Assembly: GCA_025352915.1 (NCBI GenBank)
Contig: JANXSA010000378.1
Span: 1-6,743, forward strand
Source: Rhodospirillales bacterium
GTDB lineage: Bacteria; Pseudomonadota; Alphaproteobacteria; Acetobacterales; Acetobacteraceae
Direction: 5' to 3'
DNA: 6,743 bases
The notes below the pieces were generated by a model. It worked only from the letters and a program-made list of their open reading frames with translations. It was not told the DNA's origin and did no database searches. Below are positions 1 through 6,273 of this stretch, piece by piece (within the stretch, counting starts at the first letter, position 1; the number at the start of each line of letters is the position of its first letter). Both the position numbers and the translations under genes were made by a program.

Positions 1-33
1 TTTGCGTTTCTGGGCAAGCATCTCGCCAAGTAG
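1..33 (+). CDS. C-terminal end of an upstream gene (partial)
   Basis: Frame 1 is open from the window edge and encodes FAFLGKHLAK before a TAG stop at 31-33. The next gene starts 11 bases later, and the stop codon itself forms part of that gene's ribosome binding site (TAGGGG), as is typical of an operon. An ending like FLxKHL is seen at the end of many alpha/beta hydrolases, but ten residues are too few to assign a family. The function is left open; the call is based mainly on gene spacing. Confidence 0.5.
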   Translation, partial: FAFLGKHLAK

Positions 34-44
34 GGGCGCGCGCC

Positions 45-350
45 ATGTGCACCTCGATTGTCGAGATCGCCCGGGCGGAGGGCATGGCCAAGCGGGGCGA
101 TTCCTGGTTCCCGCTATCCCTGGCGGTGGTGGCCTACGATCACGCCCGTCATGCGCCGCTGGGCGATGTCATCACGCTGGACTTCCTCAATTCGGCGCTT
201 GGACCCGAGGCGCGGGCGGGGATCGAGCTGACGCTGGACTCGGCCAAGGAGCTGCGCGCGGCGCTCGACCGGGCGATTGCGGCCGCCGAATTCGAGGAGG
301 CGGAAATGCGCGGCAAGGGGGCGGCCACGCCCTGCCAGGAGGCGGCATGA
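45..350 (+). CDS. Small DUF6295-like protein of unknown function (101 aa)
   Basis: This small, probably cytosolic protein has no signal peptide or membrane segment. It begins MCTSIVE, followed by a WFPLSLAVVAYDH stretch (residues 21-33) and a TLDFLNSALGPEAR stretch (43-56), then an amphipathic helix (about 63-90) and a polar tail. This pattern (N-terminal MCT, WF, a YDH/FDH segment followed by HAPL, DFLN..LGP.AR, and a helix with E.T..SA) matches my memory of the DUF6295 family, which has no known function. The tail after residue 85 seems longer than in the members I recall. The ATG at 45 is preceded by TAGGGG at 31-36 with 8 bases of spacing, which supports the start. Its TGA overlaps the ATG of the binding-protein gene by 4 bases, so the two are probably translationally coupled. 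The gene could be an accessory to that transporter or to the upstream gene; the sequence does not decide. Confidence 0.75.
   Translation: MCTSIVEIARAEGMAKRGDSWFPLSLAVVAYDHARHAPLGDVITLDFLNSALGPEARAGIELTLDSAKELRAALDRAIAAAEFEEAEMRGKGAATPCQEAA
337..342 (+). promoter_or_regulatory. Ribosome binding site for the solute-binding protein
   Basis: A perfect AGGAGG lies inside the last codons of the DUF6295-like gene, 4 bases before the ATG at 347. It fixes the start of the binding protein at 347, directly before a signal peptide. The same reading frame is open further upstream, but the translation there is only a shadow of the preceding gene. Confidence 0.8.
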
Positions 351-1399
351 AAACCGGCAAGCGGGGCGCGCTTGGACGGCGCGCCGTTTTGGCGGGACTC
401 GGCAGTGCCGTTGCAGCACCGGTAGCCGCTCAGTCAGGCCCCAGCCCGGCGGAACTGCTCGCCGCCGCCAGCAAGGAGGGGACCGCCGTCTGGCACACCT
501 CGCTCGACCTGCCGGTGGCGCAGAAGATGGCCGGGCTGTTCAGCGCGCGGTTCCCGCAGGTGCGCATCCAGCTTGAGCGCTCGGGCGCCGAGCGGGTGTT
601 GCAGCGCATCACCCAGGAATACGCCAGCGGCATCAAGGTCGCCGATGTGGTCGAAAGTTCCGACGCCGCGATGTTCGTTGATTTCAAGCAGCGCGGCTGG
701 CTCGCCCGCCATGTGCCGCCCGATGTCGCGGCGCATTGGCCGGCGGACGAGCGCGATATCGACGGCACCTATGCCGCGGTGCGGGCGCAGCTGAGCGTCA
801 TCGCCTACAACACCAAACAGGTGAAGCCCGAGGACGCGCCGACAAGTTTCGCCGACCTGCTGCATCCGCGCTGGCGCATGCGCATGGTCAAGGCGCATCC
901 CGGCTATAGCGGCACCATCCTCACCTCGACTTTCGCCACCGCCAAGGCGCTCGGCTGGACCTACTTCGAAGCGCTGGCCAAACAGCGGGTGCTGCAGGTG
1001 CAGTCGGCGACCGATCCGCCGAAGAAGGTGGCACAGAACGAACGCTCGATCATGGTGGACGGCAGCGAGTCCGTGGTGTTCACCCTCAAGGAGGCCGGCA
1101 ATCCGATCGAGGTCGTGTATCCGGCCGAGGGCACACCGCTGATCGCCGGGCAGATGGCGGTGATGCAGGCGGCGCCACATCCGGCAGCCGCCCGGCTGTT
1201 CATCGACTTCGTGTTCGGCGCCGAATGCCAGCAACTGATGTCCGACCAGGGTGGCATCCGCTCATTCCACCCCACGGTCAAACTGCCAGAGGGCCGCAGG
1301 AAACTTCCCGATATCAAGCTGTTGCCGACCGATCCGGCGGCGCTGATCAAGGCGGCCGAGGAGGTCAAGCGGCGCTACACCGAAATCTTCGGGGTCTGA
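347..1399 (+). CDS. Periplasmic extracellular solute-binding protein of an ABC importer (AfuA/FbpA-like)
   Basis: This 350-residue protein is the ligand-catching subunit of an ABC importer. An N-terminal signal peptide has a twin-arginine-like motif (GRRAVL, residues 10-15), a hydrophobic stretch, and a likely cleavage after VAA at 28. The mature part follows the class used for iron(III), thiamine, putrescine and phosphonate compounds: EGTAVWHTS near 44-52, VADVVESSDAAMF at 98-110, a hinge-like VIAYNTK at 151-157, then SFADLLHPRW (167-176), HPGYSGT (184-190), and a C-terminal AARLFIDFVFGAECQQLMSDQG (281-302, given here only as key residues of the AA..FIDF..G...Q..M...G pattern). Length is normal for the family. 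Its tyrosines (92, 142, 154, 187, 206, 258, 344) include no adjacent pair, unlike classical ferric-binding proteins, so iron is not supported. AfuA of Actinobacillus is known to bind hexose phosphates, showing how unreliable the iron label can be. The likely partners are the convergent permease and ATPase genes. Confidence 0.9.
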   Translation: MKTGKRGALGRRAVLAGLGSAVAAPVAAQSGPSPAELLAAASKEGTAVWHTSLDLPVAQKMAGLFSARFPQVRIQLERSGAERVLQRITQEYASGIKVADVVESSDAAMFVDFKQRGWLARHVPPDVAAHWPADERDIDGTYAAVRAQLSVIAYNTKQVKPEDAPTSFADLLHPRWRMRMVKAHPGYSGTILTSTFATAKALGWTYFEALAKQRVLQVQSATDPPKKVAQNERSIMVDGSESVVFTLKEAGNPIEVVYPAEGTPLIAGQMAVMQAAPHPAAARLFIDFVFGAECQQLMSDQGGIRSFHPTVKLPEGRRKLPDIKLLPTDPAALIKAAEEVKRRYTEIFGV

Positions 1400-1410
1400 T
1401 CCCACCGGCA
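1400..1410. other. 11-bp convergent intergenic junction without visible terminator
   Basis: The plus-strand binding-protein gene stops at 1399 and the minus-strand permease gene stops at 1411. There is no room for a separate terminator, and I see no strong GC hairpin with a T run on either side. Transcripts from both strands probably overlap here. Confidence 0.7.
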
Positions 1411-3117
1411 TCACATGCGCACCCGCGCAGGCCCACCGAGGATCGGCAGGCGGTTGACCAGCAGGATCACCGCGAAGGTCACCAGCAGCAGGAACAGCCC
1501 GAGCACCGCGATCGCGCCGAGTTCGCCGCTTTCATTGAGGTCATAGATCACCACCGAGATCACCTTGGTCTCCGACGTGGTCAGCAGGATGGTGGCAGAG
1601 AGTTCGCGGATCACCGCGATGAACACGATGCTCCAGGTGGCGATGATGCTGGTGCGCAGCAGCGGCGCGGTGATCTGCCGCAGTGCGACGAGCCGGGTGG
1701 CGCCGAAGATGCGCGCGGCCTCCTCGAGTTCCACATGCAGGCCGCGCATCGCCGCCTGGACCTGTTGGAAGCCCGCCGGCATCTCCAGGGTGACGAAGGC
1801 GATCACCAGAATCCATAGCGTGCCGTAAAGCAGGAACGGCGGGCGCGAGTAGACCAGGAACAGCCCGACGCCCATCACGATGCCCGGCACCGCGATTGGC
1901 GCCATCGCCGGTGCTGGCAGGAAGCGGGCGCCGGGCACCAGTTGGCGGCTGGACAGATAGCCGACCACCAGTGCCGCGGCAGTGACGATGGTGGCGGCGC
2001 TGAAGCCGAGGATGAGCGTGTTGATCATCGCCGGGCGGGTGCCGGAAAAGTCCCACAGGATAAAGCGCAGATGGCGCAGCGACAGCGTTTCCAGACTCAG
2101 CGGGTCCGATATCCGGTGGGTGATCGCCGCCTTGATCAGCGCGAAATACGGCAGGAACACCGGGTTCAGCATGATGAGCGAGCACAGCGCCAGGGCCGGC
2201 AGGCGCCAGGCCCCGAGCCGGATCAGCCGCGGCGGCGTGTTCTTGGCCCCGATCACGGTGAAGCCGCGCCGGCCCAGCAGGCGGCGCTGGAGATGCAGCA
2301 CCAGCAGGGTGATCAGCAACAGCGGCATCGCGGCGGCGGCGGCCAGATTGGTTTGCGGCGGGTATTGAAAGAGCGACCAGATCTTGGTGGTCAGCGTGTG
2401 GAACCCCGCCGGCAGGGCAAGAATGGCCGGGGTGCCGAAGATGGTGAGCGCTTGGAGGAAACACACCAGCGCGCCGGCGAGAATGGCCGGCAGGATCAGC
2501 GGCAGGGTGATCCGCCGCGCCGTCGCCCAGGTGATGCCGCCGAGGATATGCGAGGCGTCCTCGATGTCGGCCGGGATGTTCTCCAGCGCGTTGGCCAGCA
2601 GGGTGAAGACATAGGGGAAGGTGTAGCAGGCGATACAGAATGTCACGCCCTCGGCGGTGTAGATGTCCACGACATACTCGAACTCGCCCAGCCCGAACCA
2701 GGCGCGCGCCAACTGGTTCAGCATCCCGGAATTGGGCGCGGCAAGCAGTTCCCAGGCCACCGCGCCGAGGAATGGCGGGGTCACGAAGCTGGCGGTGACC
2801 AGCGCGCGGATCACCCGGCGCAGCGGCACGTCGGTACGGGCCACCAGCCAGGCCAATGGGATCGCCACCAGGCAGGACAGCAGCGCCGCTCCCAGCGCGA
2901 TGGCCAGGGTGATCGCCAACGGCTTGCGCATGGCGGGATCGCTGACCAGGCGGGCAAAGGCGCCGAGCGAGAGGTCGCCCGCGCTGTCAGTGATGCTGAA
3001 CCAGCCGAGCCAGCCGATCGGCATCGCCACCAAGACGGCCAGCCCGGCAGCGATGGCGCCGAACAGCAGCAGCGAGGGGTCGAAGCGGCGGCGGGCCGAG
3101 GGTGGCGCGCCGCTCAT
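1411..3117 (-). CDS. Two-domain ABC importer permease (FbpB/AfuB-like)
   Basis: This 568-residue inner-membrane protein forms the channel of an ABC importer. Two binding-protein-dependent transport domains sit in one chain, so a single copy can replace the usual permease dimer. About 12 hydrophobic segments are seen, starting at about residues 16-40. Each half has the EAA loop that contacts the ATPase: EDASHILGG (186-194) followed by TLPL (204-207), and EEAARIFGA (465-473) followed by ITAPLL (482-487). A basic linker (about 278-305) separates the halves. Length and layout fit the iron(III)/AfuB-type double permeases. The ATG at 3117 overlaps the TGA of the upstream ATPase gene by 4 bases, indicating translational coupling. 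It ends 11 bp from the convergent solute-binding-protein gene, its probable partner. The transported substrate cannot be read from the permease. Confidence 0.93.
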   Translation of the reverse strand: MSGAPPSARRRFDPSLLLFGAIAAGLAVLVAMPIGWLGWFSITDSAGDLSLGAFARLVSDPAMRKPLAITLAIALGAALLSCLVAIPLAWLVARTDVPLRRVIRALVTASFVTPPFLGAVAWELLAAPNSGMLNQLARAWFGLGEFEYVVDIYTAEGVTFCIACYTFPYVFTLLANALENIPADIEDASHILGGITWATARRITLPLILPAILAGALVCFLQALTIFGTPAILALPAGFHTLTTKIWSLFQYPPQTNLAAAAAMPLLLITLLVLHLQRRLLGRRGFTVIGAKNTPPRLIRLGAWRLPALALCSLIMLNPVFLPYFALIKAAITHRISDPLSLETLSLRHLRFILWDFSGTRPAMINTLILGFSAATIVTAAALVVGYLSSRQLVPGARFLPAPAMAPIAVPGIVMGVGLFLVYSRPPFLLYGTLWILVIAFVTLEMPAGFQQVQAAMRGLHVELEEAARIFGATRLVALRQITAPLLRTSIIATWSIVFIAVIRELSATILLTTSETKVISVVIYDLNESGELGAIAVLGLFLLLVTFAVILLVNRLPILGGPARVRM

Positions 3118-4175
3118 CGCGGCAAGGCGCGGCAGGAGTGCGGCGGCAGGTGCAGTGTCACCGCGTCACCCTGGGCGGCCACGGTCTCCAGCCGCGTGCT
3201 CACCCGCATCAGCTGCCCGCCGTCCAGCTCAACCAGGTAGTCGCGCGCCGCTCCGAGATAGGTGTGCCGCACGACCTTGCCGGCGAAGTGGTTGGCGGCG
3301 CCGCCCGGCGGCTGGCCCGCCAGCATCTCGATCTCATGCGGGCGGATCGACAGTCGCGTCTCGGCACCGGTGCCGGGGTCGCCGGAGCCATAGGCAATGG
3401 CGAGCGGTCCGGAGCGCACTAGCCCGTGGTCGCGCCGGCCGGCCAGGATGTTGGTACCGCCGATGAAGCGGGCGACGAACTCGGTCTCCGGCCGCAGGAA
3501 CACCTCCTCCGGCGTGCCGATCTGCACGATGCGGCCGCCGTTCATCACCACGATGCGGTCCGCGGTTGTCATCGCCTCCAGCTGGTCGTGCGTCACATAG
3601 ACGGTGGTGTAGCGAAATGCGTCATGCAGACGGCGGATCTCGTAGCGCATCTCCTCGCGCAGGTTGGTGTCCAGGTTGGAGAGCGGCTCGTCCAGCAGCA
3701 GCGTTTCCGGCTCGACGATCAGCGCGCGGGCGAGTGCCACGCGCTGCTGCTGTCCGCCGGACAGCTCGCCGGGATAGCGGCCGCGTAGCGCCTCGAGCTT
3801 GGTAACTCCCAGGATCAGTGCCAGCCGCCGCTCGATCTCAGCAGCGGAGGTCCGGCGCAACCGCAGGCCATAGGCGACATTCTCGGCCACCGTCATGTGC
3901 GGCCAGAGCGCGTAGCTCTGGAAGATCATCGACATGCGGCGGCGTTCCGGCGGTTCGGCGCGGCCGGCGCTGGACAGCACCCGATCGCCTACCGTCACCG
4001 TACCAGCATCCGGCGCGATGAAGCCGGCGATCAGCCGCAATGTCGTGGTTTTGCCGCAACCCGACGGGCCGAGCAGACAGACGAGTTCGCCATGGCGGAT
4101 TGCCAGGTCCAGGCCGTCGGCTACCACATTCGGCCCATAGGATTTGCGGATGCCGCGCAGTTCAACCGATGCCAA
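3114..4175 (-). CDS. ABC importer ATP-binding protein with TOBE domain (FbpC/PotA class)
   Basis: This cytosolic ATPase of 353 residues powers the adjacent double permease. All nucleotide-binding motifs are present and intact: aromatic A-loop Y13, Walker A GPSGCGKT (36-43), Q-loop Q86, signature LSGGQ (138-142), Walker B LLLDEP (159-164), D-loop SNLD (166-169) and H-loop H196. The region from about 240 onwards is a C-terminal TOBE-type domain, including the typical LSIRPHEIE (275-283). The length is normal for the PotA/FbpC/MalK-like class. The start is a TTG at 4175; the AGGGAGA sequence just upstream (minus strand, 4187-4181) has ideal spacing, and the protein from there begins exactly where the family starts (VELRGIRKSYG). 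The stop overlaps the permease ATG by 4 bases. The substrate (iron, polyamine, phosphonate or other) is not determined by this subunit. Confidence 0.95.
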   Translation of the reverse strand: MASVELRGIRKSYGPNVVADGLDLAIRHGELVCLLGPSGCGKTTTLRLIAGFIAPDAGTVTVGDRVLSSAGRAEPPERRRMSMIFQSYALWPHMTVAENVAYGLRLRRTSAAEIERRLALILGVTKLEALRGRYPGELSGGQQQRVALARALIVEPETLLLDEPLSNLDTNLREEMRYEIRRLHDAFRYTTVYVTHDQLEAMTTADRIVVMNGGRIVQIGTPEEVFLRPETEFVARFIGGTNILAGRRDHGLVRSGPLAIAYGSGDPGTGAETRLSIRPHEIEMLAGQPPGGAANHFAGKVVRHTYLGAARDYLVELDGGQLMRVSTRLETVAAQGDAVTLHLPPHSCRALPR

Positions 4176-4180
4176 GCCGA

Positions 4181-4187
4181 TCTCCCT
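4181..4187 (-). promoter_or_regulatory. Ribosome binding site supporting a TTG start
   Basis: Read on the minus strand this is AGGGAGA, with 6 bases between its GGGAG core and the TTG at 4175-4173. There is no ATG or GTG in the right place to give the conserved N-terminus, so this site decides the start of the ATPase gene. The weak TTG codon may lower ATPase and permease output. Confidence 0.7.
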
Positions 4188-4216
4188 GTCTCGGCGCCTG
4201 TGCCCGGAGCCTTGCC

Positions 4217-4266
4217 GGTGCCGACACTACAAGCGGGATCGCGGGTTCGGCCAGGGCTTCGGCACC
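4217..4266. repeat. 8-bp inverted repeat in the intergenic gap
   Basis: GGTGCCGA at 4217-4224 is the exact reverse complement of TCGGCACC at 4259-4266, with a 34-base loop between. It lies in the 98-bp gap (4176-4273) between the beta-helix gene and the ATPase gene, the longest non-coding stretch in the window. No T run follows, so it is not a standard intrinsic terminator. It could be an operator, an mRNA processing or stabilising hairpin, or chance in GC-rich DNA. I see no convincing promoter in the gap. Confidence 0.4.
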
Positions 4267-4273
4267 AGCGTGC

Positions 4274-5332
4274 CTACTGGCAGGTTTCGCCTTGGGCGAT
4301 GGCATTGCCGCTGCGGGCGACCGGGCCGCGCAGATTATCCACGCCGGTAAAGCCGGAAATGCGATTGCCCGACACCGTGGCCTCGCCCCCCGGTGAACCG
4401 GGATTATGGTACATCGCCATGCCCGGCGCGTTGTTGCAAATGCGGTTGCCGGTGATGCGAAGGTCCTTCACCCCCGGACTGTCCGGGCCCTCGCCGATTT
4501 CCAGCGCCGTCACCAGCTTACTGGGGTTGCAGTTGCCACAATTCGCGCCGGTGAAGACATTGCCCTCGACCGTCATCCGCGTGCCTTGGCCCAGCAGCAA
4601 CTGGCCGCCGGGCGTGATGCCGCCGGGCACATTCGGCACCGGCCAGAGTCCATGCCAGTGATTGCCCTCGAACCGATTGCGCCGGACCACCGCATCATCC
4701 ACCCCTTGCAGCGCCACGCCGTTGGCGCGCGCGCGGACAAAGCGCGAATCCTCCAGCACCAGGCGGTGCGAGGCGCCGTAGCGGAAATGCCCGGCATAGA
4801 AACCGATGATCCCGGCATCGGCGACCTCGGAGCGGCGGAAGGTGAAATCGTCGACGGTCCACAGCTTGATCACATAGCCCTTGCCCGACAGCACCCGAAC
4901 CCGGTCCATCAGCACACCCTTGGTGTTGCCTATGTCGAAGGTGCTGGAACAGGGCTTGTCCTTAAGCTCACACGGCGCGGCCCTGGAGTCCTCGTCGAAA
5001 GTGAGGTTGGCGACGGTCAGGTTGGGCGCGTTGCGCACCACCAACACGGCGCAGCTCTTCTGAGCGGCCTCGCGGCGCAGGGTGTGTCCCTTGCCATCGA
5101 TGGTCAGGTCGGCCACGCCCATCACCCGCATCAATGCCAGCCCGCCCGGACAGCACTCGCCGGCCGAGCGGCACACGACATCCCTGGCGAAGTCGATCCG
5201 TCCGCCGGCGGCGGCGGCCATGCATGCGCGCAACGAGGCGCCGTCGCTGACGGTGCAGGCGGCACCCTGGGCCGCGGCCTGGCCGGACAGGCCCAGCAGC
5301 AGTGCTGCGATGACGGCGAGGATGCGCACCAC
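4274..5332 (-). CDS. Exported cysteine-rich right-handed parallel beta-helix protein
   Basis: This 352-residue protein has a clear Sec signal peptide (VRILAVIAALLLGLSGQAAA, cleavage near 21), so it is probably periplasmic or secreted. The mature part is a series of short beta-helix rungs of about 22-25 residues, with recurring hydrophobic-x-hydrophobic and GN.. turns: ADLTIDGKGHTL (74-85), PNLTVANLTF (103-112), HRLVLEDSRF (189-198), DAVVRRNRF (213-221), RMTVEGNVF (252-260), KDLRITGNRI (289-298) and EATVSGNRISGF (317-328). This resembles pectate-lyase-like/NosD-type folds, which bind or cleave polysaccharides or act as scaffolds. No catalytic set could be identified. It has 12 cysteines (26, 37, 54, 60, 61, 94, 121, 128, 265, 268, 299, 351), suggesting disulfides. 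The start is GTG at 5332 or 5329; there is no early ATG. It begins 6 bp after livM, pointing to co-transcription. Its specific function is unknown. Confidence 0.85.
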   Translation of the reverse strand: MVRILAVIAALLLGLSGQAAAQGAACTVSDGASLRACMAAAAGGRIDFARDVVCRSAGECCPGGLALMRVMGVADLTIDGKGHTLRREAAQKSCAVLVVRNAPNLTVANLTFDEDSRAAPCELKDKPCSSTFDIGNTKGVLMDRVRVLSGKGYVIKLWTVDDFTFRRSEVADAGIIGFYAGHFRYGASHRLVLEDSRFVRARANGVALQGVDDAVVRRNRFEGNHWHGLWPVPNVPGGITPGGQLLLGQGTRMTVEGNVFTGANCGNCNPSKLVTALEIGEGPDSPGVKDLRITGNRICNNAPGMAMYHNPGSPGGEATVSGNRISGFTGVDNLRGPVARSGNAIAQGETCQ

Positions 5333-5338
5333 CCTGCC

Positions 5339-6271
5339 CTACAGCGAGACCCGGCGACGGGCGGCGATCTCACCGATGATACCGCGGCGGAACGCCAGGA
5401 CGCAAATGACAAAGACGACCCCCTGGGTCACCGTCACCCAGGCGCCAAACGGGGCCAGGTAGTTCTCCAGCGCAATCAGCACGGCCGCCCCGACCACCGG
5501 GCCGAAAATGGTTCCCATCCCGCCCAACAGCGCCATCAGGATGACCTCGCCGGACATGGCATAATTCACGTCGGTGAGGGTGGCGATGCCGAACACCAAT
5601 GCCTTCACCCCGCCGGCAATCCCGGCGATGGCGGCCGACAGCACAAACACCATCAGCTTGTAGTCGTCGGTGCGATAGCCGAGCGAGATCGCCCGCGGCT
5701 CATTCTCGCGAATTGCCTTCAGCACCTGGCCGAACGGCGAGTGGACGATGCGGTGCACCAGCAGGAAAATAGCGAGAAAGATCACCGTCGTGAGCACATA
5801 CATCGCCATGTCGGATTTCAGCGAGATCAGCCCGAACAGGTCGCCGCGCGGCACCGCCTGGATGCCGTCCTCGCCGCCGGTGAAGCCAGCCTGGGTGCAG
5901 ACGAAATAGTTCATCTGCGCCAGCGCCAGGGTGATCATGGCGAAGTAGATGCCCTGGCGGCGGATGGCGAGCCAGCCAAATGCCAGGCCCAGCAAACCGC
6001 CCACCACACCACCGGCCAAAATCGCCAGCTCCGGCGTCCAGCCCCAGGCCTTGGCCGAATAGGCGGTGATATACGCCCCCATGCCGAAAAACGCCGCATG
6101 GCCGAAGCTGCCCAGGCCGACAAAGCCGATCAACAGGTTGAAGGCACAGGCGAACATCGCGAAGCACAGCACCTTCATCAGGAACACCGGATACAGCAGC
6201 GCCGGCGCCACCAGAATCACCGCCACCATGATCCAGAAGGCACCGTTCTGTGGGCGGGAAAACCCCATCAT
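5339..6271 (-). CDS. livM: LivM-type branched-chain amino acid (HAAT) ABC permease
   Basis: This 310-residue inner-membrane permease pairs with LivH to form the channel of a hydrophobic amino acid (HAAT) importer; related systems also carry urea, amides or aromatic acids. The family hallmarks are clear: FNLLIGFVGLGSFGHAAFFG (44-63) followed by MGAY, a cytoplasmic loop SPFGQVLKAIREN (178-190) with A194..LGY that contacts the ATPase, and GEVILMALLGGMGTIFGP (241-258). The C-terminus RRGIIGEIAARRR is typical. Hydrophobic segments are at about 11-50, 60-100, 155-173, 205-230 and 240-292. The start is ATGATG at 6271/6268, 2 bp after the livH stop; a GGAAGG-like site lies about 11 bases upstream. 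The frame is open further upstream, but there it only overlaps livH. The beta-helix gene follows 6 bp downstream instead of the usual ATPase genes livG and livF. The actual substrate is not shown. Confidence 0.95.
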   Translation of the reverse strand: MMGFSRPQNGAFWIMVAVILVAPALLYPVFLMKVLCFAMFACAFNLLIGFVGLGSFGHAAFFGMGAYITAYSAKAWGWTPELAILAGGVVGGLLGLAFGWLAIRRQGIYFAMITLALAQMNYFVCTQAGFTGGEDGIQAVPRGDLFGLISLKSDMAMYVLTTVIFLAIFLLVHRIVHSPFGQVLKAIRENEPRAISLGYRTDDYKLMVFVLSAAIAGIAGGVKALVFGIATLTDVNYAMSGEVILMALLGGMGTIFGPVVGAAVLIALENYLAPFGAWVTVTQGVVFVICVLAFRRGIIGEIAARRRVSL

Positions 6272-6273
6272 CG

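Noticed and set aside
2..346. Possible 115-residue N-terminal extension of the solute-binding protein
   Set aside because: It would be a shadow of the DUF6295-like gene and would bury the signal peptide. The AGGAGG and ATG at 347 explain the start.
434..1234. 266-codon open frame on the minus strand, antisense to the solute-binding protein
   Set aside because: No signal, domain or start context; the plus-strand binding protein has a signal peptide, a perfect ribosome binding site and family motifs.
1400..1460. Bidirectional terminator at the convergent junction
   Set aside because: Only short stems (about 4 bp, such as CCGA/TCGG) and no T run were found.
1942..3240. 432-codon open frame on the plus strand, antisense to the permease
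   Set aside because: Low-complexity Gln/Arg/Gly-rich translation with no recognisable motif; the permease on the other strand explains the region fully.
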